Source of the DNA: Methylosinus trichosporium OB3b
Lineage (GTDB): Bacteria; Pseudomonadota; Alphaproteobacteria; Rhizobiales; Beijerinckiaceae
Reading direction: 5' to 3'
DNA: 64,000 nucleotides
NCBI RefSeq assembly: GCF_002752655.1
Contig: NZ_CP023737.1
Coordinates: 1,798,001 to 1,862,000 of the forward strand
Each line of letters begins with the position of its first letter. The first letter of the stretch is position 1. The notes beneath the pieces are model-generated. The model had not been told where the DNA came from. It saw only the letters and a program-made list of their open reading frames with translations, and ran no database searches. Position numbers and translations under genes: made by a program. This document shows, one piece after another, positions 9,032 through 17,372 of the stretch.

Positions 9032-9324
9032 TTTTTTGCCTCTTCCGCCACGACCTCGACCGGCTCCAGCTCTTTCTTGCGCATGCCGACCTTATAGCCG
9101 GTCTCGACGAATTCGACGCCATAGATGTAGAACTGCTGCAAGAATGTGCCGATGCTGCTCACATAGCCGATCTCGCCCTTCTTGACGAGAATATCGCCGA
9201 CATCCTTGCCCGCGAAGGTGCCGTCATTGCGGACATGCTTCTTCGACCTGACCTTTTCGCCATAGTTGAAGGCCGGAGGATCGTTCAGCTCGACGGAGCC
9301 GTCGTCACGGTTGATATTGCTCAT
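9028..9324 (-). CDS. nifZ: NifZ-domain protein, first of a tandem pair
   Basis: The 98-aa product holds a complete NifZ domain (FNYGEKVRSKKHVRNDGTFAG, DILVKKGEIGYVSSIGTFLQ, YIYGVEFVETGYKVGMRKKEL) plus a short acidic C-terminal tail. NifZ assists P-cluster maturation in NifDK. Its start overlaps the end of the LRV gene by four bases and its end overlaps the second NifZ gene by four bases. Compared with its downstream neighbour it is closer to the classical NifZ in motif spacing. Which of the two does the classical job cannot be told. Confidence 0.9.
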   Translation of the reverse strand: MSNINRDDGSVELNDPPAFNYGEKVRSKKHVRNDGTFAGKDVGDILVKKGEIGYVSSIGTFLQQFYIYGVEFVETGYKVGMRKKELEPVEVVAEEAKK

Positions 9325-10133
9325 AGCCGTTCCTCGACATGCGTGTGATTGAGCTCGTAAGTCTGCGATTTGCGTGAGCCGTCGGCAGTGACGCCGAGCC
9401 GCGCCTCGGCGGTCTCGCGAACAATCGGATCTGCGTCGGCGACGAGGCGGCCAATGTCCTTTAATTCGCCGCGTCGCGCCGCTTCATAGCGCACGCGCCA
9501 GTCGGTATCGTCGACGAGATCGCCGAGTTGCGCCGGCTCTATTCGCTGCGCCGCCTCATAACGAACCTCAGGGTCGCTGTCGGCGGTCATTCGCTTCAAC
9601 GCCTGGGGCGCAATCCGTTGCGCGACGACGCGGCGGACCTCGATGTCGCTGTCGTCGATCATCAAGATCAGCAGATCGGGAGCGATGCGGCGGGCGACCA
9701 CCTGACGCACGTAATAGTCGCGGTCCTCGATCATCGGCAGCAGGTCGATCGGATCGAGCCGGTGCGCCACGCGGATGCGCACCTCGCGATGCGGATCATT
9801 GCGCAGCTTGAGCAGGTAACGGTTCGGCAGCCGCCGCGCGGCGCTCCATCGCACCGCCTCTTCGGGATCGTCCAGCATCGCCGGCAGCAGGAAGATCTCG
9901 GCGGCCTTCGCCGCGCAGGCGCGCACCTCGAAATACGGATGCTGCAGATAGTGGCGCGCGATCTCGGGGTTCCAGTCGAAAAATCGATCGATTCTGCGCG
10001 CATAGCGATCGAACAGGCAGGCGCGCAGCGGCCTGCACTTTTCCTGCTCGAGAAGCGCATTGTGCGGGCAGGTTTCGCAGTGCACCGGCTCGCCGAGCCA
10101 GTCTATGGCTTCATCGATTTCGTCAGTCGACAT
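9321..10133 (-). CDS. LRV-type [4Fe-4S] repeat protein, nif-associated
   Basis: A 270-aa protein of the leucine-rich-repeat-variant family first seen beside nif genes in Azotobacter. An N-terminal cluster motif Cys19-x2-Cys22-x10-Cys33-x5-Cys39 precedes about eight 24-residue repeats of the form DP.xxVRxxVAxRI (for example DSDIEVRRVVAQRIAP, DSDPEVRYEAAQRIEP), which form a right-handed helical solenoid. The start MSTDEIDEAIDW has a GGAGGCAGAGG site and overlaps the end of the upstream TPR gene. The function is unproven; a scaffold in Fe-S or nitrogenase maturation is inferred. A paralogue lies after nifA. Confidence 0.9.
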   Translation of the reverse strand: MSTDEIDEAIDWLGEPVHCETCPHNALLEQEKCRPLRACLFDRYARRIDRFFDWNPEIARHYLQHPYFEVRACAAKAAEIFLLPAMLDDPEEAVRWSAARRLPNRYLLKLRNDPHREVRIRVAHRLDPIDLLPMIEDRDYYVRQVVARRIAPDLLILMIDDSDIEVRRVVAQRIAPQALKRMTADSDPEVRYEAAQRIEPAQLGDLVDDTDWRVRYEAARRGELKDIGRLVADADPIVRETAEARLGVTADGSRKSQTYELNHTHVEERL

Positions 10134-10668
10134 CCTCTGCCTCCATTCCATCGAGAACGGAGATGAGAAGGGTCGCGCCGACCTTGTCGGTCGGATCCAG
10201 CTCCAGCAGCTTATTGGCGGCCTCGCGGCCCTCCGCATATTCGCCGAGCCGCAGCTGCAGATAGGCGTAGCCCTTCAACACGAACATGAAGAAACGCGGC
10301 AGCACCGCGTCATATGAAGCGAAATTGGCGTCGCCCGGGCGCACCTCACGCCAGTCAAGCGGCAGCGAATTATCGATCGCCGCACGCGTCAGGCAGCTCT
10401 TGGCGATCTCGAGCGTTTCCTCGAGACGGGTCTTGTAGAAATAAAAACGATAGAGGCCGATCAACACTGCGACATGCGTCGGCGCAATGCGCCGCGCTTC
10501 GAACAAATGCTGCTCGGCGACATCGTCGAGGTGATAGGTGAGCGCCGCTTCCCGGAGATGGCGCTCCGCTTCCGGCGGCAAGCCGGCGCCGAACACGGGT
10601 GAAGAGAGGATCTCGTCCGCGCCCGGATCGAAAGCTTGATTGCCGACAGCGCCATCTCCGGTCAACAT
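10123..10668 (-). CDS. TPR-like protein of the nifB operon
   Basis: The 181-aa product is all-helical, with TPR-like pairs (LREAALTYHLDDVAEQHLFEARRIAP, VLIGLYRFYFYKTRLEETLEIAKSCLTRA, GYAYLQLRLGEYAEGREAANKLLELDP). It is probably a protein-protein adaptor. A related TPR protein of 159 aa is encoded divergently at the other side of nifB. It lies between the A-type carrier and the LRV gene; its stop is overlapped by the LRV start. A role in nitrogenase maturation is inferred from position only. Confidence 0.8.
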   Translation of the reverse strand: MLTGDGAVGNQAFDPGADEILSSPVFGAGLPPEAERHLREAALTYHLDDVAEQHLFEARRIAPTHVAVLIGLYRFYFYKTRLEETLEIAKSCLTRAAIDNSLPLDWREVRPGDANFASYDAVLPRFFMFVLKGYAYLQLRLGEYAEGREAANKLLELDPTDKVGATLLISVLDGMEAEDVD

Positions 10669-10685
10669 GAAGCGTCCCTATTCAC

Positions 10686-11039
10686 TCACGCCACGGTCAT
10701 GTCCGGCAGCTCGACGACAGTCTGCTGCGTCGACGAGCAACCGCACGCCTTCGCCTTGGGATCGATGAAGGAGAAACCGGTGGAGGTCGCGGTCTCCTTG
10801 AAGTCGATCGTCACACCATCGAGCAGCAGCCGGCTCTGCGCAGGCAGAAACAGCTTGAAGCTCGGGAAGTCGAACGCCTGCTCGCCTTCGCGCGGCGCCG
10901 GCTGGACCGAAAACTCGGCGGACATGCCCGAGCAGCCGCCCGGGGAGACCATGAGGCTCAGACCATAGCCGGGACCGCCGTCGAACATGACGAGACGGCG
11001 GATGAACTTTTCCGCGGCAGGAGTGAATTGGATATTCAT
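10686..11039 (-). CDS. A-type Fe-S carrier (IscA/HesB family)
   Basis: A 117-aa IscA-like protein with the three carrier cysteines Cys36 (PGGCSGMS), Cys99 and Cys101 (KACGCSS), which bind a transferable iron-sulfur cluster. The start [19 protein letters not shown] overlaps the ferredoxin stop by four bases (ATGA). Nif-associated IscA proteins assist cluster transfer to nitrogenase and its maturases; the exact client is not known. Normal length for the family. Confidence 0.92.
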   Translation of the reverse strand: MNIQFTPAAEKFIRRLVMFDGGPGYGLSLMVSPGGCSGMSAEFSVQPAPREGEQAFDFPSFKLFLPAQSRLLLDGVTIDFKETATSTGFSFIDPKAKACGCSSTQQTVVELPDMTVA

Positions 11040-11269
11040 GCCGCGCCCCCAGCAGCCTGATAACGCGGAAGCGACGTGTCGATGACGCAGGTGTCGTCGA
11101 CCGGGCAGACCGCGACGCATTGCGGCACATCGAAATAGCCGATGCACTCGGTGCACTTCTTCGGATTGATGACGAAGGTTCCGTTCTTCTCGGAAATCGC
11201 CACATTGGGACACTCCGCCTCGCACGCCGAGCAGGACGTGCATTGCGAAGCAACGATCTTATAGGTCAT
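11036..11269 (-). CDS. 2[4Fe-4S] ferredoxin, FdxN/NifB-associated type
   Basis: A 77-aa ferredoxin with cluster one at Cys10, 13, 16 and 20 and cluster two at Cys39, 42, 51 and 55; the eight-residue insertion between Cys42 and Cys51 is typical of nif and Rhodobacter-type ferredoxins. An extra Cys62 is present. Start [13 protein letters not shown] has a GGAGGAG site. It follows nifB in the same operon; FdxN-type ferredoxins supply electrons for NifB-dependent cofactor synthesis or directly to NifH. Confidence 0.93.
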   Translation of the reverse strand: MTYKIVASQCTSCSACEAECPNVAISEKNGTFVINPKKCTECIGYFDVPQCVAVCPVDDTCVIDTSLPRYQAAGGAA

Positions 11270-11388
11270 CTGCTTGCTCCTCCATCGAGCTGTTGCCGGC
11301 ATCGGGTCGTCTACCGATGCATCGATTTCGCGTCCGCCGAGCACCGAAGCTCCGCTTCGCCGTCGGCGGACGCTATTGGCTTTCCGCG

Positions 11389-12948
11389 TCAGGCCGTGAT
11401 GAAGGCGCCCTGACGGAGGGTCGCGTCACCGCGCTCCTCATGCACGATCTCGCCGCTGTTCACCTTGTCGAGATAGCGCTTGAAGTAGGTGATCGCCGAC
11501 TGCTCGATGAACTCGAAAGCGAATTCATCGACCGGATCGATGCCGGCCTTGAGCAGATCGTTCTTCGGGCAGCCGCCGATCTTGGCGACGAACACGGCCG
11601 TGCAATCGTTGATCGCGCGGATGATCGTCTCGAGGCTGTCCTCCTCGCCATAGCCGCCCTGGCAATACAGGTCGACGCGGCGATGGCCGATGAACTTCGC
11701 GCCCTTGGTCGAGCACTCGTAGATCTGGAACTCCTTCGCATGGCCGAAGTGCTCGTTGACGCGGCCCGAGCCCTTGGTGGCGACGGCGATCAGGATCTTG
11801 ACGTCCTCATTGCCTTCACCGGCCAGCGTGTTGAGCTCGGCGTTCTTCGCCGCGGCCACCTTCTGGCGCTCGATCTCGACCTGAGCCTGATAGGCCTGGC
11901 GAGACTCGAGATCATAGGTGACTTCCATCGCCATGATCTTGTCGGTGGTGAACTCGGCGCTGCGATCCTCGCCCAGCAGCCCGACCGCGTCGGCGCGGCA
12001 CTGGCGGCAATGGCGCATCATGTTCATCTCGCCTTCGCAGCTGTCCTGCAGATGCTTCAGCTCCTGAGCCGTCGGACCGCGCTGGCCGTTGAGGCCGAAA
12101 ACGGTGCCGTGCTCCGGCGAGGAGATCAGAGGCATGATGTTGTGCAGGAACGCGCCGCGCGACTTGACGGCCTTGTTCACTTCCACGAGGTGCTTGTCGT
12201 TGATGCCCGGGATCATCACCGAGTTGACCTTGCACAGAATGCCGCGCTCGGTCAGCATCTCGAGGCCGCGCATCTGGTGCTGCGTCAGGATCTCGGCGGC
12301 CTCGCGGCCGAAGATGCGCTTACGGTTCCAGAAGATCCACGGATAGATCTGCGCGCCGATGTCCGGATCGACCATGTTGATGGTGATCGTGACGTGATCG
12401 ACATTGAACTTGGCGATCGTATCGACATGCTCGGGCAGAGCGAGGCCGTTCGTGGACAAGCAGAGCTTGATGTCCGGAGCGGTCTTGGCGATCAGCTCGA
12501 AGGTCTTGAAGGTCTTCTCGGGATTGGCGAGCGGGTCGCCCGGGCCGGCGATGCCGAGCACGGTCATCTGCGGAATCGTCGAAGCGACTGCGAGCACCTT
12601 CTTGGAAGCCTGCTCGGGCGTCAGCTTCTCGGAGACGACGCCGGGGCGCGACTCATTGGCGCAATCATACTTACGATTGCAGTAGTTGCACTGAATATTG
12701 CATGCCGGCGCAACGGCGACGTGCATGCGGGCGTAGTGGTGATGCGCCTCCTCGCTGTAGCAAGGATGGTTCTTGACCTTGTCCCAGATTTCCTGCGGAA
12801 GATCGTTTTCGCCCGCAGCCGTGCCGCAGCTCGCCTTGCCGCTGCCGCCCGAGGTGCCGCAGCCCTTGTGCTCGGCGACCTTCTGCATCACTTCGTCGAT
12901 ATTTTGTGCCCCGCCGACATCGACGGTTTCGGTAACGAGAGATTCCAT
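11389..12948 (-). CDS. nifB: FeMo-cofactor biosynthesis radical SAM protein
   Basis: NifB (519 aa) is a radical SAM enzyme that fuses two [4Fe-4S] clusters with an interstitial carbon to make NifB-co. The SAM cluster cysteines are Cys83, 87 and 90 (ACNIQCNYC), and [12 protein letters not shown] and LSTNGLALP follow in the TIM barrel. The C-terminal third (from about residue 395) is a NifX-like cofactor-binding domain, as in most proteobacterial NifB. It is the first gene of a ten-gene leftward operon behind a sigma-54 promoter and two NifA sites. Full length and intact. Confidence 0.98.
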   Translation of the reverse strand: MESLVTETVDVGGAQNIDEVMQKVAEHKGCGTSGGSGKASCGTAAGENDLPQEIWDKVKNHPCYSEEAHHHYARMHVAVAPACNIQCNYCNRKYDCANESRPGVVSEKLTPEQASKKVLAVASTIPQMTVLGIAGPGDPLANPEKTFKTFELIAKTAPDIKLCLSTNGLALPEHVDTIAKFNVDHVTITINMVDPDIGAQIYPWIFWNRKRIFGREAAEILTQHQMRGLEMLTERGILCKVNSVMIPGINDKHLVEVNKAVKSRGAFLHNIMPLISSPEHGTVFGLNGQRGPTAQELKHLQDSCEGEMNMMRHCRQCRADAVGLLGEDRSAEFTTDKIMAMEVTYDLESRQAYQAQVEIERQKVAAAKNAELNTLAGEGNEDVKILIAVATKGSGRVNEHFGHAKEFQIYECSTKGAKFIGHRRVDLYCQGGYGEEDSLETIIRAINDCTAVFVAKIGGCPKNDLLKAGIDPVDEFAFEFIEQSAITYFKRYLDKVNSGEIVHEERGDATLRQGAFITA

Positions 12949-13061
12949 GTTCGGTTCCTCACGAGTCGAAGAGTTTCAAACCCTTGCGGAACGCAGTCGC
13001 GACATATCCGTCTGCCAGTGCTCCGGCGCTGTCGCGGAAGCGGTGTCCGAGGACCAGGGTC

Positions 13062-13076
13062 GCAACAAGCATGCCA
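13062..13076 (-). promoter_or_regulatory. Sigma-54 promoter of the nifB operon
   Basis: Reading leftwards: TGGCATG-CTTG-TTGC, GG and GC ten bases apart. Predicted start near 13050, about 100 bases before the nifB ATG. Confidence 0.88.
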
Positions 13077-13135
13077 TCGACAGCGTTGTTGGTAATTGCT
13101 TGATACTGCGAGACGAAAGCGGTTTGTTTGGAATC

Positions 13136-13151
13136 TGTCCAGATGCCTACA
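13136..13151. promoter_or_regulatory. NifA upstream activator site 1
   Basis: TGT-N10-ACA, centred about 94 bases from the predicted nifB start. Confidence 0.75.
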
Positions 13152-13175
13152 CTGTCAGGAAAATGTGGTCATTGC

Positions 13176-13191
13176 TGTCGACAACGCGACA
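13176..13191. promoter_or_regulatory. NifA upstream activator site 2
   Basis: TGT-N10-ACA, centred about 134 bases from the predicted nifB start and about 131 bases from the rightward sigma-54 start, so it is placed to serve both promoters. Confidence 0.78.
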
Positions 13192-13288
13192 CTTCGCCAC
13201 GCGCTGCTCCTGTGTCGCCGAGCGACGTGATCGGCGGGAGCCGTAAGATTGCGCCGACCGCGCCGGGGGCGGGCGTCGCCGCCGGGAT

Positions 13289-13304
13289 TGGCGCGGCATT
13301 TGCC
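13289..13304 (+). promoter_or_regulatory. Sigma-54 motif before the TPR gene
   Basis: TGGCGCG-GCAT-TTGCC with GG and GC ten bases apart. The predicted start falls at about 13315, one base before the ATG, so the message would be leaderless; no Shine-Dalgarno is visible either. Confidence 0.6.
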
Positions 13305-13315
13305 TTGCGGCGCGC

Positions 13316-13795
13316 ATGAACGATCTCACGCGCGAATCCGACATCATCGATTTCGGCGAACTGTCGCCGGCGGTCAACGAGCTGCTGCAAAAAGGCGTCG
13401 CCGCCTATCGTCGCGACCCCGAACGAGCCGATCAATTGTTCCGCGAGGCGCTGGAGCTCTCGCCGGCGGAGCTTCCGGCCTATTACTGCCTCTATAAGAT
13501 TCATACCTATATGGGGAATCTGGAGGTCGCCTTCGCCATGGCCAGTCTTGGCCTCGAGGAGGCGACGCGGCAGGCGGGCTGGTCGACCGATCCCCACACC
13601 TGGCCGCTGAAAGAAACGGCGCCCGGCTCCGCGGAACGTTTCGCGCTGTACACGCTGAAGGCGCTCAGCTTTATCGAGCTCAAGCGAGGGAATAAGGCCA
13701 AGTGCATGGAAAACTTGGATATTTTAAAGGGGGTCGATCCGAGCGGCGCGGTCGGTTGGACGGTTATTTTCGAACTGGCGCAAGGCGTTGCCTGA
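13316..13795 (+). CDS. TPR-like protein upstream of nifA
   Basis: The 159-aa product is helical with TPR-like units (VNELLQKGVAAYRRDPERADQLFREALELSP, YYCLYKIHTYMGNLEVAFAMASLGLEEA, ALSFIELKRGNKAKCMENLDILKGVDP). It resembles the 181-aa TPR protein of the nifB operon in size, architecture and the helix-turn motifs. The ATG lacks an obvious ribosome-binding site. It lies 117 bases before nifA. It is probably a protein-interaction adaptor for nitrogenase maturation, inferred from context. Confidence 0.8.
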   Translation: MNDLTRESDIIDFGELSPAVNELLQKGVAAYRRDPERADQLFREALELSPAELPAYYCLYKIHTYMGNLEVAFAMASLGLEEATRQAGWSTDPHTWPLKETAPGSAERFALYTLKALSFIELKRGNKAKCMENLDILKGVDPSGAVGWTVIFELAQGVA

Positions 13796-13845
13796 TTTTT
13801 TGCGCCGCGTCGTCTCGTCGCGCGTCGCAGAATTCGCCACATCAA

Positions 13846-13861
13846 CGGCACATTAGTTGCT
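13846..13861 (+). promoter_or_regulatory. Sigma-54 promoter in front of nifA
   Basis: CGGCACA-TTAG-TTGCT, with a perfect -12 half and ten bases between GG and GC. Predicted start near 13872, about 42 bases before the nifA ATG. No TGT-N10-ACA was seen in the TPR-nifA gap, so the activator could be NtrC or NifA acting from the distant sites. Confidence 0.7.
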
Positions 13862-13912
13862 AAGATTTCCAGACTGACTTATCGATTCCCGCGCACCTCT
13901 CGAGGCTAGTCG

Positions 13913-15688
13913 ATGGGATACGAAGCTGGAACCAGCATGAACACGGCTCAGGCGCGATCGTTCGATCCGAGCGAATCGGCTCTTGTCGGAATCTATGAAA
14001 TATCGAAGCTTCTCGCTTCTCCAAACCGCCTCGAGCGTACGCTGGCGGGGGTGTTGGCGCTGTTGTCGAGCTTTCTCGACATGCGCCACGGCCTGATCGC
14101 TCTTCTCGACGCCCAGGGCGATCCGGAGATCGTCGTGGGCTCGGGATGGAGCGAGGGCAATGCGAAGAAATTCTTCGAGCATCTTCCCGAGCGCGCGGTC
14201 GGCCAGATCGTGGCGACCAAGATGCCGCTCGTGGTCGAGAATGTCGCGGCCTCGCCGCTGTTCGAAGGGTCGGACCTCTCCGAATGGGGGCCGACCGACG
14301 GCCAGCCTTTCTCGCTGATCGGCGTTCCGATCAAGGACGGCGAGCAGGTGGTCGGCACGCTCACGGTCGACCGCATCTACGGCAATCGATCCTCGGTTCG
14401 ATTCGACCATGACGTCCGTTTTCTGACAATGGTCGCCAATATGGTCGGCCAGACGCTGCGGCTGCACAAGCTGATCGCCCGCGACCGAGAGCGGCTGATG
14501 CAGGAGAAGGCCCGGCTCGAAAAGGCCGAGCGTCCGGTGCTGCACGGCGAGGCGGCTCGCTACGACAACATCAAGGGCATCGTCGGCGAGAGCCCTGCGG
14601 TGCGTGCGGTGGTGGAGAAGATTCGGATCGTCGCCAAAGCCAAATCCACCGTGCTGCTGCGCGGCGAATCCGGCACCGGCAAGGAATTGTTCGCGGCGGC
14701 GATCCACAATCTGTCGCCGCGTCACGGCAAGCCTTTCGTCAAGCTGAACTGCGCCGCGCTTCCGGAGAGCGTGCTCGAATCGGAATTGTTCGGCCATGAG
14801 CGGGGCGCCTTCACCGGCGCGGCGGGGCTACGCAAAGGGCGCTTCGAGCTGGCCGACGGAGGGACGCTGTTCCTAGACGAAATCGGCGACATCACCCCGG
14901 CGTTCCAGGCCAAGCTGCTGCGCGTGCTGCAGGAGGGCGAGTTCGAGCGGGTCGGCGGCGCCCGCACGATGAAGGTCGACGTTCGCTTCGTCTGCGCGAC
15001 CAATCGCAATCTCGAGGAGGCTGTGCAGAAGGGCGAGTTCCGCGCCGATCTCTATTATCGCATCAGCGTGGTGCCGATCTTTCTGCCGCCACTGCGCGAG
15101 CGCAAAGGCGACCTTGCGCCGCTCGCGAAAGAGTTCCTGCGCCGCTTCAACGCCGAGCAGAATGTTCATCTGACGTTTTCGGATTCGGCGATGGAAGTGC
15201 TCTCGGAGTGCAGCTTCCCGGGCAATATTCGCGAGCTCGAGAACTGCGTTTATCGCACCGCGACTCTGGCGCGGGGCGAGGCGATCGTCGACCGTGACTT
15301 TTCTTGCCGCAACGATGGCTGTCTCTCGTCGGTGTTGTGGAATGGCTCACGCGAGGGTGCGGGCGCCGGACTGCATCCGCCGAGCTTCACGCCCCTGCCC
15401 ATCGTGTCGCGGCCGCCTCCGCCGCCGCCGGCCAGGCAGCCGGTGACAGCGCGCGCGCCGGAAGAGCAGCCGGCCGCGCCGGCTCCCGCATCGCCCGGTG
15501 GCGCATGTCCCGGCGCGGAGAACTGTAGCGCCGTGGAGAGCGACCAGCGCTCGGATCGCGACAAGCTGATCGAGGCGATGGAGCAAGCGGGCTGGGTGAA
15601 GGCGAAAGCCGCGCGCCTCTTGGGGCTGACGCCGCGTCAGATCGGCTATGCCTTGCAGAAGCACGAAATTCCGGTAAAGAAATTTTGA
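13913..15688 (+). CDS. nifA: NifA, nif-specific sigma-54 activator
   Basis: A 591-aa enhancer-binding protein with a GAF domain (about 37-180), a AAA+ domain (Walker A GESGTGKE 251-258, sigma-54 contact GAFTGA 298-303) and a C-terminal Fis-type helix-turn-helix (about 548-591). Cys433-x11-Cys445-x19-Cys465-x4-Cys470 matches the redox/oxygen-sensing cysteine set of alphaproteobacterial NifA, so this is the oxygen-sensitive type. The linker before the DNA-binding domain is unusually long and proline-rich, with two extra cysteines. The start could be this ATG or the ATG eight codons later. It should drive every NifA site listed here. Confidence 0.97.
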   Translation: MGYEAGTSMNTAQARSFDPSESALVGIYEISKLLASPNRLERTLAGVLALLSSFLDMRHGLIALLDAQGDPEIVVGSGWSEGNAKKFFEHLPERAVGQIVATKMPLVVENVAASPLFEGSDLSEWGPTDGQPFSLIGVPIKDGEQVVGTLTVDRIYGNRSSVRFDHDVRFLTMVANMVGQTLRLHKLIARDRERLMQEKARLEKAERPVLHGEAARYDNIKGIVGESPAVRAVVEKIRIVAKAKSTVLLRGESGTGKELFAAAIHNLSPRHGKPFVKLNCAALPESVLESELFGHERGAFTGAAGLRKGRFELADGGTLFLDEIGDITPAFQAKLLRVLQEGEFERVGGARTMKVDVRFVCATNRNLEEAVQKGEFRADLYYRISVVPIFLPPLRERKGDLAPLAKEFLRRFNAEQNVHLTFSDSAMEVLSECSFPGNIRELENCVYRTATLARGEAIVDRDFSCRNDGCLSSVLWNGSREGAGAGLHPPSFTPLPIVSRPPPPPPARQPVTARAPEEQPAAPAPASPGGACPGAENCSAVESDQRSDRDKLIEAMEQAGWVKAKAARLLGLTPRQIGYALQKHEIPVKKF

Positions 15689-15712
15689 TCGAACGCAACA
15701 GACGGCGAAAAA

Positions 15713-16474
15713 ATGGCCGCAGAACCCGAACCTGTCAGCGACGACCCGTTGGATTGGCGCGGACGCCCGATCCGGTGTCGTGAATGCTCTCATGTCGCCC
15801 TCAACCGTGAAGGGCTTTGTCGGAAAGGGGCGTCCTGCGTCCGAGATCGGCGCGCGAGACGCGTCGATCTGTTCTTTCGCGCGCATTCGGAACTCGCGGA
15901 TTCCTATCTGGATCACGCTTATTTCGAGGTGCGGGCTCGGGCCGCGCGCTACGCGAGCGTGATGCGGCTATCGCCGCTGATAAACGATCCCGAGCCGGAG
16001 GTTCGCGCCGTGGTATGCTCGCGGCTGCCGGCGTCCCGGATTGCGCCGCTGGCGAAAGACCCGGAGCCACGCGTGCGCATCGCCGTCGCCAATCGGCTCG
16101 AGGGCGCCGCGCTGCTCGCTATGTATGCCGACCCTGAATATCTGGTGCGCATTCATGTCGTGCGGCGGCTTGACCCGGAGCTGCTCGCCGTCGCCGTCCA
16201 TGACGAGGACCCGGAGGTCCGCCGGTGGGTGGCGCGCCGAATGCCGGTAGATCGGCTGCACGCTCTGGTGATGGATCCGGAGCCGATGGTTCGCCTCGTC
16301 GTCTCCGAGCGTCTGCCTGCGGATCGGCTGCATGCGTTGCAGCGCGACGAGGATTTGCGCGTGCGCTTCACCGTCGCGGAACGCTGTCCGCGGGAGATGT
16401 TGAAGGGTTTCCTCGATGACGAGGATGAGCTGGTGCGCGCCTGCGCCCAGGCGCGCCTTCAGGAGGAAGGCTGA
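15713..16474 (+). CDS. Second LRV-type [4Fe-4S] repeat protein
   Basis: A 253-aa paralogue of the LRV protein in the nifB operon. The N-terminal cluster motif Cys22-x2-Cys25-x10-Cys36-x5-Cys42 has the same spacing, and seven or eight 24-residue repeats follow (DPEPEVRAVVCSRLPA, DPEPRVRIAVANRLEG, DEDPEVRRWVARRMPV, DPEPMVRLVVSERLPA). It starts 24 bases after nifA and is probably in its operon. The function is unproven; Fe-S linked scaffold is inferred. Two divergent copies in one nif island is notable. Confidence 0.9.
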   Translation: MAAEPEPVSDDPLDWRGRPIRCRECSHVALNREGLCRKGASCVRDRRARRVDLFFRAHSELADSYLDHAYFEVRARAARYASVMRLSPLINDPEPEVRAVVCSRLPASRIAPLAKDPEPRVRIAVANRLEGAALLAMYADPEYLVRIHVVRRLDPELLAVAVHDEDPEVRRWVARRMPVDRLHALVMDPEPMVRLVVSERLPADRLHALQRDEDLRVRFTVAERCPREMLKGFLDDEDELVRACAQARLQEEG

Positions 16475-16781
16475 ACACGAGGCGTCGCGGACTCTCGAGG
16501 TCGACGCTGAGCGCTTTCCGATCCAACGGAATCGCTCGATCGATCAGAATTCGCTCAAACGAAAGAATGCTACAGCGTTATCCGATCCAATCGGATCGGA
16601 TCGGATAACGCTGTAGCCCAGAAACCGTCCGCCGTAGCTCGACCGATCGAATCGCAGCGGCGCGACTTTGTCATCAATGAAGGCCAGGGCGGAGGAAAGC
16701 TTCGAATGTGACAGACCAGAGCCCCAGGAAGACGGCCTCTGGACTGCATTGTCGCTGCCTGCTCGCCCCGACCGGAGCGAA
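16475..16781. other. Intergenic end of the nifA transcript, with a long palindrome
   Basis: No gene is supported. It holds the 19-bp inverted repeat listed separately and several GATC/ATCGG-rich runs. Confidence 0.7.
16570..16616. repeat. Perfect 19-bp inverted repeat, 9-base loop
   Basis: Arms at 16570-16588 and 16598-16616, with core CGTTATCCGATCC and its complement, are perfectly paired. There is no T-run, so it is not a classic intrinsic terminator. It lies between convergent genes and could be a bidirectional transcription barrier or a REP-like element. Confidence 0.8.
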
Positions 16782-17372
16782 TCAGACCGGGCGGTTCTCG
16801 TTGCGATTGCGCACCGGGCCCATGACCTCGAGTCCCTTCTCGAAGGTGATCTTCTCGAACTTCTGGTCGAAGGCGATGCCCGCATTCGCGACGGCGTCGA
16901 TCTTGCCGGCGGTCGAGCACTTCTTCAGATCGTTCTTCTCGATATAGAAGAGTTCCAGGAGCTCGTTATAGACGGTCGATTCATCGATCGGCAGCACGTA
17001 GAAATTAATGCCGTCGATCTCGACCTGATATTTGCTGAGCAGGTCGATGTTGTTGGCGAAGACAAAATATTTGCCGTCGGGGCTGAGCAGCCCTTTGAGC
17101 ACTTCGGCGATGTTTCCGAGATGCTCGAACGACAGGACCCATTGCGCGAAGAAGTCGAAGGTCGGCTTGCCGGCCTGCGCCACCGCAATGACCTGATCCG
17201 AAAAGAGCTCCGGCGGCCGCGCTTCATCGGCGAATTGTTGAGCGAATTTCAAGGCGAGCTTGCCGCGGAAGCCGAAGCGCCCCGCCTGCTCGGTCGGTCC
17301 CTTGTGAACCGGGCTGAGCAGGCGCTTCTGCTCTTCCAAAGTCGCAAACGCCGTTTCAGTGATGCTTGTCAT
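16782..17372 (-). CDS. Unrecognised 196-aa protein co-transcribed with a truncated haemoglobin
   Basis: Starts MTSITETAFATLEEQKRLLS, with its start codon overlapping the end of the haemoglobin gene by 17 bases, so the two are likely coupled. The product is soluble, mixed alpha/beta, with an aromatic-rich middle (KPTFDFFAQWVLSFEHLGN, KYFVFANNIDLL, INFYVLPIDESTVYNELLELFYIEKNDLKK) and one cysteine. I do not recognise the family. Its position at the edge of the nif island, behind a sigma-54 motif and with an oxygen-binding protein, suggests a role in oxygen or NO protection. That is inference. Confidence 0.75.
   Translation of the reverse strand: MTSITETAFATLEEQKRLLSPVHKGPTEQAGRFGFRGKLALKFAQQFADEARPPELFSDQVIAVAQAGKPTFDFFAQWVLSFEHLGNIAEVLKGLLSPDGKYFVFANNIDLLSKYQVEIDGINFYVLPIDESTVYNELLELFYIEKNDLKKCSTAGKIDAVANAGIAFDQKFEKITFEKGLEVMGPVRNRNENRPV

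Larger units (their letters stand above)
12949..13315. other. Divergent nifB / TPR-nifA regulatory region
   Basis: No gene fits here. The stretch holds the nifB sigma-54 promoter, two NifA sites and a rightward sigma-54 motif that ends just before the TPR gene. Confidence 0.8.

Noticed and set aside
11293..13095. A 600-codon plus-strand frame
   Set aside because: Antisense to nifB, which has intact radical SAM motifs and promoter.
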